From Olavius algarvensis associated proteobacterium Delta 3 (GTDB taxonomy: Bacteria > Desulfobacterota > Desulfobacteria > Desulfobacterales > CAFBRK01), in assembly GCA_903231505.1 (NCBI GenBank), contig CAFBRK010000283.1:124001-188000 (forward strand): a stretch of DNA of 64,000 bases, in the 5' to 3' direction. A model generated the notes under the pieces. The model was given only the letters and a program-made list of their open reading frames with translations. It was not told the origin of the DNA and did no database searches. The position numbers and the translations under genes are program-made. This document shows positions 34,181 to 43,122 of this stretch, in pieces. How positions within the stretch are numbered: the stretch's first letter is position 1; the number at the start of each line of letters is the position of its first letter.

Positions 34181-34834
34181 ATGGCGAAAAAGGTTGGTGT
34201 ACTGCTCTCAGGATGCGGTGTGTTCGATGGAACGGAAATTCACGAATCGGTCCTGACGCTTCTATTTTTGGACCAGGCAGGGGCTGAAATTATCTGCATG
34301 GCGCCCGACATGGATCAGTTCCACGTGATCAATCATATGACGCAAACCGAATCAGATGAACGGCGTAACGTGTTGGTGGAATCGGCGCGAATCGCCAGGG
34401 GAGACATCCATAATGTGAAGGATGTCACGTCCGCCGATCTCGACGCGTTGATCATCCCGGGCGGTTTTGGGGCAGCGAAAAACCTCAGTGATTTCGCGGT
34501 GCAGGGCCCGAAGGCGACGGTGCACCCGGAAGTTCAGCGGCTGATTGAGGAGATGACCGATGCCGTAAAGCCCATCGGCGCTATCTGTATCGCTCCGGCT
34601 ACGTTGACCCGAGCCATCGGTAAAAAATCCCCTGAGGTCACCATCGGAAATGACGCTTCCACCGCAGAAGCGATCGAATCCATGGGTGGAACGCATCACA
34701 GCTGTACCGTGGACATGATCCATCTCGACCCAAAAAACCGGGTGGTGACCACCCCGGCATACATGTTGGGTCCAAGCATTAAACATGTTGCGGAGGGGAT
34801 TGAAAAGCTGGTCCATAAAATCATGTCGATGTAG
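34181..34834 (+). CDS. elbB: ElbB, glyoxalase-like DJ-1/PfpI family protein
   Basis: This 217-residue protein is a full-length ElbB: VGVLLSGCGVFDGTEIHESV at the N-terminus, LIIPGGFGAAKNLSDFA in the middle and the nucleophile elbow IGAICIAPATLT (Cys). The family has been described as an isoprenoid-biosynthesis-related or glyoxalase III-like enzyme. A clear ribosome site AAAGGAGGT precedes the ATG. It is transcribed alone, divergent from parA. Confidence 0.9.
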   Translation: MAKKVGVLLSGCGVFDGTEIHESVLTLLFLDQAGAEIICMAPDMDQFHVINHMTQTESDERRNVLVESARIARGDIHNVKDVTSADLDALIIPGGFGAAKNLSDFAVQGPKATVHPEVQRLIEEMTDAVKPIGAICIAPATLTRAIGKKSPEVTIGNDASTAEAIESMGGTHHSCTVDMIHLDPKNRVVTTPAYMLGPSIKHVAEGIEKLVHKIMSM

Positions 34835-35191
34835 AGATCTCATCCATGTGGCCGCCATTTATCCGAATCTTCCCCTTGCAATCCGAAACGCCATAAAATA
34901 CTATTTGGTGCGGAGTCCGAGACCGTCGGACGGAAACGATCCGGTTCTCCGCCGCTTCCATGGATCACACAGCGGCCCCATGTGGGGTCGATCGTCTCCT
35001 ACGGCCCAATTGAATTGCGGTTGATCCTCTTCCTTTACTCTTCGTGCTGCTCAGCGCCTTGAACGCGTATACCACTTAGCCAGGTTGCCGGCGGATTCAT
35101 CCCGGTATGAGCTCATCTTCGGTAACTATCGTCGTTTCCAGATGCATTATATCGGAACGCAATTCCGGCAATCGCTATAGAGGCGGCAACA
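34835..35191. other. intergenic region with a degenerate repeat copy
   Basis: This 357-bp gap contains no gene I can support. At 35153-35180 it has a right arm of the MITE-like family (CGGAACGCAATTCCGGCAAT, ending CTATAG), with a possible decayed left arm from 35127. The kinase gene starts 11 bp later, so the repeat lies in its promoter region. Confidence 0.55.
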
Positions 35192-37618
35192 ATGACTGCC
35201 CGGAAGCAAACCATATCCCGTTCGTGGAAGGTTTCGTCAGGAATCCATCGATCGAGCGATGAATTGCAGATCCAGCACGGGGGATTGAAGAGCTTCACAG
35301 CTGGACATGCCGTGGGGCTGGATGCCGTATTGGACAGTTTACTGGAGCATGTCGTGTATCACGATCTGGACATGCGGGTAACGTGGGCCAATCGGGCCGC
35401 TTGCCAATCCGCAAGGATGACTCTCGACGAGCTGGTGGGCCGGCATTGCTTTCGGGTATGGGGCTGCCGAGACGATCCCTGTGAAGAATGTCCGGTCTTA
35501 CGCGCTCGTGAGACCGGGGAACCACACGCCGTGGAAAAGCAGACCCCGGATGGCCGCTTGTGGTACTTGCAAGGATTTCCGATTATCGATGCCGGCGGCA
35601 ATGTCGTGGGCATGTTGGAACTCAGTTTAGACATCACGGATCGCAAGCGAAGGGCGGAAGAACAGCTACGGAGCGAGGTTCGTTATCGAACCCTTATCGA
35701 AACCATTCCCTACGGCATCCAGCAACTCGACACCAACGGGACCATCACCTTCGCCAATTCGGCATGCAACGATACCTTCGGATATGGCAGGGACACCCTG
35801 GCGGGAAAATCCATTCTGGACTTGGAGGCATCCGATACCGCCCAAAGACCGCTAAAAGAGAACCTCTCCCGGTGGGTCGCGGAACAGCCGAAACCGGAGC
35901 CCTTTATCCAGAAAATGCAGACGCGACAGGGAAAAGTGATCGATGTTCGGGTGGGCTGGAACTATAATCGGGAATCCGATGGACAATTGAGCGGCTTCAC
36001 GTTGGTTGTCAACGATGTTACCGAGAAGAGAATCGCAGAGAGGGCCTTGCAATCCGCCCGGGACAAGCTGGAACAACGGGTTCAGGAGCGAACGGCAACG
36101 CTGCTGGAGACCAATCGGCAGCTACAGAACGAGATTGAAGAGAGAAAGCGGACGGTGAAGGCGCTGCGTGAGCAAAAAGATTTTTTTAACACGCTGCTCG
36201 AAACGATATCCAATCCCGTGTTCTACAAAGATGCCACTGGCAGATACACCGGGTGCAACAAGGCCTTTGAAGATTTCACGGGCCGGTCTCGTTCGGAGAT
36301 TGTCGGCAAGACCGTCTACGATATGGGGCCTAAAGAAATTGCGAACAGATACTACGAGAAGGATCGAGAGCTCTTCCGAAACCCCGGAAAGCAGCGTTAC
36401 GAGTGGAAGGTGAAGAGCACCACCGGGGGAATTCGCGATGTCATTTTTGACAAGGCCACGTTTCAGGATGTCGACGGCCATGTGTCCGGGTTGGTCGGCG
36501 TGATATCCGATATCACCGAACGTAAACAGACCGAAGAAGCTCTCAAAGCCAGCGAAGAGAAATTTCGCCGGATATACGAAGACATCATTCTGGGTCTTTT
36601 CCAGTCATCCACGGACGGCCGTCTCCTCAATGTTAATCCTGCTTTCGCGAGGATGTTTGGATTCGAGTCGCCGGATCAACTCATCGACGCCACGGGTGAT
36701 TCGGCCGCCAAACTGTACGCAGATCCCCGGGACCGCATGAAACTGGTCCGGCGGATCTTGACCAGCGATGCGCCCATTGCCGCCGAGGTCAATTTCCGCA
36801 AACGTGACCAGAGCACCTTTGTCGGTAACATGCATGGTTGGAATGTCATCGATACGAAACGTGACGCTCTCTATCTGGAGGGATTCATCGAAGACATTAC
36901 GGAACGCAAAATGGCGGAGACGTCCTTGCAGGAGTCCCACAAGCGTCTGCAATTTCTGTCGGCGCGACTGCTAAGTGCCCAGGAAAACGAGCAGCGGCGG
37001 CTATCCCTTGAAATCCATGATGTCATGGGCCAAGACCTGGCACTGCTGAAAATGCAGCTCATCACCATTTCCGGCAGACTCCGGAAGGATCAGCAGAAGC
37101 TCAAGGACGACATCCATCGAACACTCCTCGTAATAGACGGGATCATCGAAAAAGCACGGAATCTTTCCCGGGACTTGAATCCCGCCATTATCGAAGACCT
37201 GAAGCTGAGTGGCGCGCTGAGCTGGTTGATCCATGACATTGAACAGCATGTCGCGGTTCGCATTTCACTGGATATGGCTCCGGTCGACCACTTGTTCTCT
37301 ACAGAGAACCAGGTCGTGATATACAGGATCGTCCAGGAGGCACTGAAAAATATCGTAAAGCATTCCAGGGCGGCCACCGCCTCGGTAACCATCGATAAAC
37401 ACACGGACGTTGTGCGCCTGCTAATTATCGATGACGGGACAGGATTTGACATTTCTGCGGTTTGGGAAAAACACGTGGCCGATCGGGGGCTCGGCCTGGC
37501 GGCCATGGATGAACGCAGCAGAATGCTGAACAGCACGTTTGATATCCGGAGTGCACCGGGGAAGGGGACACGGCTTACGTTTCGAATACCGATCACAACG
37601 GAAAAGGGCGACATATGA
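35192..37618 (+). CDS. multi-PAS sensor histidine kinase (NarX/UhpB type)
   Basis: This 808-residue cytosolic kinase has no membrane segment. At least four PAS domains span roughly residues 45-585. The first has a CEECPVLRARETGEP cysteine motif seen in redox-sensing or metal-binding PAS domains of deltaproteobacteria. A short coiled coil (about 285-330) separates PAS2 and PAS3. The kinase core is of the HisKA_3 class: RRLSLEIHDVMGQDLALLK with the phosphorylated His, followed by an HATPase_c domain (IYRIVQEALKNIVKHS, DDGTGFD, GLGLAAMDERSR). The stop overlaps the start of the response-regulator gene (ATGA), so the two form an operon. Its signal is unknown. Confidence 0.92.
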   Translation: MTARKQTISRSWKVSSGIHRSSDELQIQHGGLKSFTAGHAVGLDAVLDSLLEHVVYHDLDMRVTWANRAACQSARMTLDELVGRHCFRVWGCRDDPCEECPVLRARETGEPHAVEKQTPDGRLWYLQGFPIIDAGGNVVGMLELSLDITDRKRRAEEQLRSEVRYRTLIETIPYGIQQLDTNGTITFANSACNDTFGYGRDTLAGKSILDLEASDTAQRPLKENLSRWVAEQPKPEPFIQKMQTRQGKVIDVRVGWNYNRESDGQLSGFTLVVNDVTEKRIAERALQSARDKLEQRVQERTATLLETNRQLQNEIEERKRTVKALREQKDFFNTLLETISNPVFYKDATGRYTGCNKAFEDFTGRSRSEIVGKTVYDMGPKEIANRYYEKDRELFRNPGKQRYEWKVKSTTGGIRDVIFDKATFQDVDGHVSGLVGVISDITERKQTEEALKASEEKFRRIYEDIILGLFQSSTDGRLLNVNPAFARMFGFESPDQLIDATGDSAAKLYADPRDRMKLVRRILTSDAPIAAEVNFRKRDQSTFVGNMHGWNVIDTKRDALYLEGFIEDITERKMAETSLQESHKRLQFLSARLLSAQENEQRRLSLEIHDVMGQDLALLKMQLITISGRLRKDQQKLKDDIHRTLLVIDGIIEKARNLSRDLNPAIIEDLKLSGALSWLIHDIEQHVAVRISLDMAPVDHLFSTENQVVIYRIVQEALKNIVKHSRAATASVTIDKHTDVVRLLIIDDGTGFDISAVWEKHVADRGLGLAAMDERSRMLNSTFDIRSAPGKGTRLTFRIPITTEKGDI

Positions 37619-38271
37619 GCGCGTATCGGATTGTTCTTGCCGATGATCATGCGATGCTGCGTGAAGGGATCAAAAGCATCATCGATGAAACCCGTAATCT
37701 GCAGGTGGTCGGCGAAGCGTCCGACGGTTTGGCCCTGCTGCAGCTGTTGAAAAAGATTTCCACGGATATGGTGGTGTTAGACGTATCCATGCCAAAACTC
37801 AGAGGGATCGAAGCGGCCCGGGAAATTAAACGGCAGTATCCGGAAATAAAAATTCTTTTTCTGAGTATGTACAAGAAACGGGAGTACCTTCGTCTCGCCA
37901 TAGCGGCCGGTGCCGAAGGGTATTTGCTCAAGGAAGATACCGGCTTTGAACTTATCCACGCCATCGATACCATTCGGCACGGACGCACCTATCTGTCTTC
38001 ATTCATCTTGAAGGAAGCCCCGGAAGATCTGATCGGCATCTGCCGGGGTTACCGCCGCCGTGGTGAAGACCTTTTGACAACCAGAGAACGGGAAGTGTTA
38101 AAACTCGTGGGCGAAGGCAAGACCAGCAAAGAAATTGCCCGTATGCTCTTTATCAGCCCGAACACGGTGAACAACCATCGAAAAAACATAAAGAAAAAAC
38201 TGAAGATCCGAAAAAACGCCGATCTGATCAAATACACCCTTCAAAAAGGTTATTCGGTGGATTCCGAATAA
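37615..38271 (+). CDS. NarL/LuxR-family response regulator
   Basis: This 218-residue regulator has a receiver domain (phosphoacceptor Asp56 in VVLDVSMPKLRG, acidic pair LADDH at 9-11, Lys in LLKEDTG) and a C-terminal LuxR-type helix-turn-helix (LTTREREVLKLVGEGKTSKE...NTVNNHRKNIKKKL). It is the cognate partner of the overlapping histidine kinase. Regulated genes are not evident; the two PilZ-like genes follow downstream after a repeat. Confidence 0.92.
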   Translation: MSAYRIVLADDHAMLREGIKSIIDETRNLQVVGEASDGLALLQLLKKISTDMVVLDVSMPKLRGIEAAREIKRQYPEIKILFLSMYKKREYLRLAIAAGAEGYLLKEDTGFELIHAIDTIRHGRTYLSSFILKEAPEDLIGICRGYRRRGEDLLTTREREVLKLVGEGKTSKEIARMLFISPNTVNNHRKNIKKKLKIRKNADLIKYTLQKGYSVDSE

Positions 38272-38385
38272 TCCCCCCTCCCAGGTCCGACCATAGCCAC
38301 AAGTGGCCATATATTTCTGAAAAAAATAGCCACTTTCGGCGATTGGAAAACATCCTTGGCTATCGTAGAAAATATACTCTGTCAA

Positions 38386-38473
38386 CTATAGTCGTTGTCA
38401 CAAACGTGTTCCAATGGGATGGGAAATGGTCCAGAGAAATTTATTTTGGAACACTGTTCCGACATTTGCGATA
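38386..38473. mobile_element. MITE-like element, 88 bp
   Basis: Left arm 38386-38412 (CTATAGTCGTTGTCACAAAC...) and right arm 38447-38473 (TGGAACACTGTTCCGACATT...) are diverged inverted copies of the repeat family best seen at 6128-6288. The interior is only 34 bp. It lies between the response regulator and the first PilZ-like gene. Confidence 0.6.
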
Positions 38474-38499
38474 CCCCATACTAAGAGCGACGTGCTGCG

Positions 38500-38862
38500 A
38501 TGAGGCATCAACCGTTAACCGGTGTCGGTCTTGAAACAGAGCCCCGTTGGGTGGAACGCCGGCTGTGTCGACGTGAGCATCAGGACGTGACGGTTCTATT
38601 CAACATCTTCAATTCCGACCAACCCCAGAGAGTCGGGGAAATACGCAATTATTGCGAGCATGGGTTGTATTTTGAGACCACCCGGTTTCTGAGACCGGGG
38701 ACGCCGTTATACCTGCGGCTCTTAAGTAGACCATCCATTCGTTGCCATCAGAACGCTGTAGCGTGTTGCCGGAGCATATCCCTTGCCGAGGTCAGGTGGT
38801 GCCGGGTCCTCGGCGATACAGAAAATTCCGGATTCGGCATCGGTGTGAAATTTTACGAGTAG
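38500..38862 (+). CDS. PilZ-like domain protein
   Basis: This 120-residue protein has an RR-containing segment (WVERRLCRREHQDVTVLF) followed by VGEIRNYCEHGLYFETTRFL and VRWCRVLGDTENSGFGIGVKFYE, the pattern of PilZ domains that bind c-di-GMP through RxxxR and D/NxSxxG. Here the second motif reads NYCEHG, so binding is uncertain. It is likely an effector of the diguanylate cyclase pathway. Confidence 0.65.
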   Translation: MRHQPLTGVGLETEPRWVERRLCRREHQDVTVLFNIFNSDQPQRVGEIRNYCEHGLYFETTRFLRPGTPLYLRLLSRPSIRCHQNAVACCRSISLAEVRWCRVLGDTENSGFGIGVKFYE

Positions 38863-39076
38863 ATCATCGGTTGCCGCGATACAAATAGATTGTCCCGGGG
38901 AGCGCCGTTCATGGGGTACCCTATGCGCCGGGGATAAGCCACGTTCGGCACCACGCTGTGGCCAACACACCGTCTTCCTATCGCCGCAAATGGCTTCAGC
39001 AATACCGCTCCCCGCACCCACGCGAGAGGACCCATACCCCCCGGTGATGTCAAACACCCCCTAACGAGGTGTTCCC

Positions 39077-39583
39077 ATGATCGCCCACGCAAAAAGATTA
39101 TTTCCCAGGCACGGCTGCCGTCTTCCCATTCACTACCGCACCACCGAGGCGGACGGCTATTCGGATGCGGTCCTCTATAACTGCAGTCGCACCGGTATGT
39201 ACTTCGAACCCCGCGCCATCGTGATGCCGGAAGAGGGTGTCCACATTATCATGCCGACGTATTCGCCGTCATCGGATGGACCGGACAGATACTGCTCCTA
39301 TCGGGCTCGGACCGTCTGGTGTCGGAGCATTCCGGACGAAACCGATCCGCGTTATGGTTGCGGCGCCAGACTACTTGAATGCAGCTGCCGGCTGGATGGA
39401 ATGGACGCAGAGGTCATCTGCCACACCTGCGATATGTGCAGTGTTGCGATCCCATGCCAGAATCTCCGAAAAACCGAAGAGTTCCTGTATCTGTGCCCCT
39501 CCTGCGAGCGGCATCTTGAGGCGATACCCGAAGGGCAGTTGAAGCGTTCGATCAAACGCGTTCTTATGGGAAATGTGCTTTAG
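39077..39583 (+). CDS. PilZ-like domain protein with C-terminal zinc ribbon
   Basis: This 168-residue protein repeats the PilZ-like pattern: RLFPRHGCRLPIHYRT, VLYNCSRTGMYFEPRA, and YGCGARLLEC. A second part (about 112-150) has CHTCDMC and CPSCER, a four-Cys metal-binding ribbon. It is a paralogue of the preceding gene, separated by 214 bp with no gene. Fusion of PilZ to a zinc ribbon suggests a protein- or RNA-contact role, but the function is unknown. Confidence 0.65.
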   Translation: MIAHAKRLFPRHGCRLPIHYRTTEADGYSDAVLYNCSRTGMYFEPRAIVMPEEGVHIIMPTYSPSSDGPDRYCSYRARTVWCRSIPDETDPRYGCGARLLECSCRLDGMDAEVICHTCDMCSVAIPCQNLRKTEEFLYLCPSCERHLEAIPEGQLKRSIKRVLMGNVL

Positions 39584-39749
39584 CACGAACGCCTTGCCCG
39601 GGAGATCCCGCCTGAAACACCATTGACCCTTTCCCCCTCGTGGCATACGATAGACGCCTGAAAATTGTTGTGTTCCAGCATCACGGATGGACGATACATT
39701 ATTTTCCTCACCCTTTTGAAACTTTGGGACCACAGGAGGACATACACAA

Positions 39750-41087
39750 ATGGACCGCAACCAGCAGCCCTATACGGTCAAAGATATCCTGACGACAGAG
39801 GTGGCACCGGCATTGGGATGTACGGAGCCCATCGCCATTGCCCTGGCAACAGCGGCGGCCGCATCCCTGATGCCGACCGACACGATCGAACGGATCGAAA
39901 TCTGGGTGGATCCCAATATCTACAAAAACGGCATCGCCGTGGCGATCCCCGGAGCCCAGGGGAACACCGGGCTTGACCTGGCGGCCGCCATTGGGGCTCT
40001 TGGCGGGGATCCGGAACGACGGCTGGAAGTGTTGGAACCCGTCACCGAGGATATCGTGGCAGCAGCCAAGGCGTTTATCGCTTCGGGCCGGGTCACCGTC
40101 AATCTCCTGGAGGACCAAAAGGGACTGTTCATCAAAGGAGCCGTCACCGGAAACGGGAAAAGGGCCATATGCATCATCAGCGATTATCATGACAATATTG
40201 TGAGCCTGACGTTAAACGACAGTCCCATCCTCAACAGCCCGATTCTTGGCGCCGATGACAACCGGCAGACCAAGACCGATCCGCGGGAACTGGAAGCCTG
40301 GCTGACACAGCTTACCCTGAAGGATCTGATGCGCCTCATCGATGATCTGGATGCAGAGGACCTGGCGTTTATCCGCGAGGGCGTTCGATACAACGTCCGT
40401 CTGGCCGAGTATGGGCTGAAATTTGGATCCGGATTGGGGATCGGAAAAACCCTGGAACGCCTCGTGCGCCAGAAGCTGATTAGAAGGGATATGATTCTGG
40501 CCGCGCGAATCCTGACGTCGGCAGCCTCGGATGCCCGGATGCAGGGGGTTAATCTGCCGGCCATGAGTTCCGCAGGGAGCGGCAACCACGGCCTGACGGC
40601 GGTGTTGCCCATCTGGGCAGTAAAGGACTATGTGGACTGTGAAACAGAAAGCGTTCTAGAAGCAATATGTCTCAGCCATATCATCACCGCCTATGTCAAA
40701 GCGCACACGGGACGTCTGACGGCCGTCTGCGGGTGCTCGGTGGCTGCCGGAGCCGGGGCGACTGCCGGGGTCACCTATCTCCTTGGCGGCGATCACAAAC
40801 ACATTGCCGGCGCCATCATGAATTTGACGGAGGACCTGGCAGGGATCATCTGCGATGGGGCCAAGGCCGGGTGCTCTCTCAAGCTGGCAACCGCTGCCGG
40901 AACAGCGGTTCAGGCGGCACTGTTTGCCCTTCAAGGGGTTCACGTCCAGGCAACGGACGGCATTATCAGTGCTTCGCCGGAAGCGACCATGAAGAATGTC
41001 GGTGAATTGAGCGTCCAGGGGATGGTAGAAGCAGATCGAACCATCCTCAAGATCATGCTGAAAAAGCAATTTGGCGATGTATCTTAA
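39750..41087 (+). CDS. UPF0597/CyuA-type L-cysteine desulfidase
   Basis: This 445-residue protein is a full-length UPF0597 family member, related to the L-serine dehydratase alpha chain. It has APALGCTEPIAIALATAAAA, PAMSSAGSGNHGLTAVLP and CGCSVAAGAGATAGVTYLLG, with further Cys in ICDGAKAGCSLKLA; conserved Cys residues bind an oxygen-sensitive Fe-S cluster. Enzymes of this group split L-cysteine into sulfide, pyruvate and ammonia. A ribosome site AGGAGG precedes the ATG. It is a monocistronic gene. Confidence 0.88.
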   Translation: MDRNQQPYTVKDILTTEVAPALGCTEPIAIALATAAAASLMPTDTIERIEIWVDPNIYKNGIAVAIPGAQGNTGLDLAAAIGALGGDPERRLEVLEPVTEDIVAAAKAFIASGRVTVNLLEDQKGLFIKGAVTGNGKRAICIISDYHDNIVSLTLNDSPILNSPILGADDNRQTKTDPRELEAWLTQLTLKDLMRLIDDLDAEDLAFIREGVRYNVRLAEYGLKFGSGLGIGKTLERLVRQKLIRRDMILAARILTSAASDARMQGVNLPAMSSAGSGNHGLTAVLPIWAVKDYVDCETESVLEAICLSHIITAYVKAHTGRLTAVCGCSVAAGAGATAGVTYLLGGDHKHIAGAIMNLTEDLAGIICDGAKAGCSLKLATAAGTAVQAALFALQGVHVQATDGIISASPEATMKNVGELSVQGMVEADRTILKIMLKKQFGDVS

Positions 41088-41250
41088 CCCGGACAATGCA
41101 CCAAATGGAGACCTTCATGGGCAAGGCACTTCGAGATGAAGCTGTAGCCCGACTACCGCGAGTCTCGAATAACGCAGTCCATGGAGGTCTCCGTTTGGCC
41201 CGAAGGGTGAAATCTTTTCAGGCCGTTCATCCGTTTTTCAACGTGACACA

Positions 41251-41347
41251 TGGCATCGCAGCCCGATGCGTCAGTATGCACGTCGAGGCACCGATCTTGT
41301 TTCTTTTAAGACATCTGCTGGAAAGATTTCATGCAATGTTCGGGCTA
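41251..41347. repeat. 97-bp dispersed direct repeat, copy A
   Basis: This stretch (GCATCGCAGCCCGATGCGTC...TTTCATGCAAT...CGGGCTA) is about 85 percent identical to 44909-45005 and in the same orientation. It contains a small hairpin, GCATCG/CGATGC around CAGCC. Each copy ends exactly at the stop codon of a minus-strand gene (DUF1523 here). Confidence 0.7.
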
Positions 41348-41950
41348 GCGTCGTGTCCCGGTGGATCCCCCGGACGGGGACCCCGGTGTCTTTTTTCCGA
41401 ACCGGGCCTTTATCCGGCGCACGAAACGTCTGAACGCAGTTACCCCAAAGATGGTGACACCGGTGAGCAGCAGTAAAAAGACAATGTTGAATATGGGCAG
41501 GTGATTGTAGGTTTTCTCCACGGATCTCATACTGACGGCATTTGGAAACATCGACAGCATTTGGATGCGCCAACCGTAATATCTTACAAGGACCCAGGGT
41601 TTTGGATTTGTTTCCAGAAAAGATTGCGCCTGGGCGGTCACATCGGCGCTGTCGAACTTGAAGTAGGGAGGCCACCCCCAGCCGGTGTCCTCGTTTCGGA
41701 ACACGCGTATGTTGCCCTCCCGGGTGATGGCGTTGATAAACCGCACATCCTGGATCTGAATCTTACCGCCGCCCTGCTTCCCTGCGCGGTCGGTCGTGAT
41801 CTTGCTACTGCCGCTTTTTCCGGTATATTTTGTGTCGGTGCCGGTAATCTGGACCACATCGGTTCGGGGCAAGTTATAGCAGAGGAATCCGGCGATGACG
41901 ATCGCCAGAACCAGCCAAAGGGCATATTTAATTTTCTTGCCGGTTGTCAT
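41345..41950 (-). CDS. DUF1523 family membrane-anchored protein
   Basis: This 201-residue protein has an N-terminal membrane helix (YALWLVLAIVIAGFLCYNLP), a periplasmic domain (PRTDVVQITGTDTKY...FINAITREGNIRVFRNEDTGWGWPPYFK...WVLVRYYGWRIQMLSMFPNA) typical of DUF1523, and a second helix near the C-terminus (IFNIVFLLLLTGVTIFGVTA) before a basic tail. No function is known. Its 3' end overlaps repeat copy A. Confidence 0.8.
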   Translation of the reverse strand: MTTGKKIKYALWLVLAIVIAGFLCYNLPRTDVVQITGTDTKYTGKSGSSKITTDRAGKQGGGKIQIQDVRFINAITREGNIRVFRNEDTGWGWPPYFKFDSADVTAQAQSFLETNPKPWVLVRYYGWRIQMLSMFPNAVSMRSVEKTYNHLPIFNIVFLLLLTGVTIFGVTAFRRFVRRIKARFGKKTPGSPSGGSTGTRR

Positions 41951-42219
41951 GAATCACTCCGTTTCTATTTCTGTTTTATCCCGTCCAGAGTAATACGCGA
42001 TGCACATGATCGCCTAAAGGCGCAAAGACCATAGATATGGTCTGGCCCGTCATACCATGAATAGGAGAAATAGCAAACCCATTTGGGTATTGACGCGTTT
42101 GTCTAAACGGCTATAATATATGGTATTTTAAACGACGATGGCCTATCATGATCGGAATCCGGTGCCATCGTTCCATTGCGAGCGGACATCCATAGAAACC
42201 CACAAATTTGGACTTTCCC

Positions 42220-43071
42220 ATGGCACATCATCGAACCGGGTACATTCTGACTCTTGTATTGCTGATTGTAACGCTGCTTCTGTCAGCCTGTGCCGCGAAC
42301 CGGGCGGCCTCGTCAAAAGAATCCTCCACCGACGCGGAAATATCTGTCGATCGGGTCGAATACGAAAGACTGATCAGCGAGGTCCAAAAGCTCAGGCAGG
42401 AGCTGGAACGCCGTGGCGCTGAAGTTGCCGCTTTGACAAACCAGATGCGAACTGAAAAGGCACTCGAGAAACAGATGGCCGAGCTCAAGCTTCGGGTAGT
42501 CGAAAAAGATACCCACGTGGAGCAATTGCAGCAGCGCCAGGATTTTTTGCAGAATCAGTTCGACGATGCAATTCAGGAGGTCGTCCGGGCGAAAGCCAGG
42601 CTGCGGAGCCTGGAAAGCAAGGCCGAAGCGGCTTCGAACATGGCTGAAACGGAAATCGCCCTGAAGACCATCAGAACGCATTATCCCGGCGCAGAGACAG
42701 ATCCCGAGATCAGCCAGGCAGAGCACCTGCTCACTATGAGCACTGAGGAGTTCGAGAAGGAAAATTTTGGTGGTGCACTGTATCTCGCAATCCAGGCCGC
42801 CAGTATCATCAACAGTGCGAAAGGGCGTCTGATCGTTCGTGAAACCGGTGAGCTCCGGCCGGGAGAAGTGCCCTTTGCGGTGCCCTTATCCCTTTCCGTC
42901 AACAAAGTCAGCAACATTCGCCAGGGACCCGGTTTCCAATACCCGGTGGTCGGAACCCTGTTGCCAGACACCCTTGTCACCGGCTTTGCCCGAAAAGGTG
43001 AATGGGTCCGGGTAACGGATGAATACGGCTTGAGCGGTTGGATTTATCAGACCCTGGTTACAGGACAGTAG
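42220..43071 (+). CDS. lipoprotein with coiled coil and SH3b domain
   Basis: This protein of 283 residues has a lipoprotein signal (LVLLIVTLLLSACAAN; the Cys is about residue 25), a long coiled coil (about 45-150), then a helical segment and a C-terminal bacterial SH3 domain (NIRQGPGFQYPVVGTLLPDTLVTG...SGWIYQTLV). It is probably an outer- or inner-membrane lipoprotein binding peptidoglycan. The ATG at 42220 fits the signal peptide better than an upstream TTG at 42208. The 257 bp before it show no gene. Confidence 0.82.
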   Translation: MAHHRTGYILTLVLLIVTLLLSACAANRAASSKESSTDAEISVDRVEYERLISEVQKLRQELERRGAEVAALTNQMRTEKALEKQMAELKLRVVEKDTHVEQLQQRQDFLQNQFDDAIQEVVRAKARLRSLESKAEAASNMAETEIALKTIRTHYPGAETDPEISQAEHLLTMSTEEFEKENFGGALYLAIQAASIINSAKGRLIVRETGELRPGEVPFAVPLSLSVNKVSNIRQGPGFQYPVVGTLLPDTLVTGFARKGEWVRVTDEYGLSGWIYQTLVTGQ

Positions 43072-43122
43072 AAACACGGCGGTCACACCGGTTCTGCGAA
43101 CCTGATCCTCCTTTTCTTTGGT

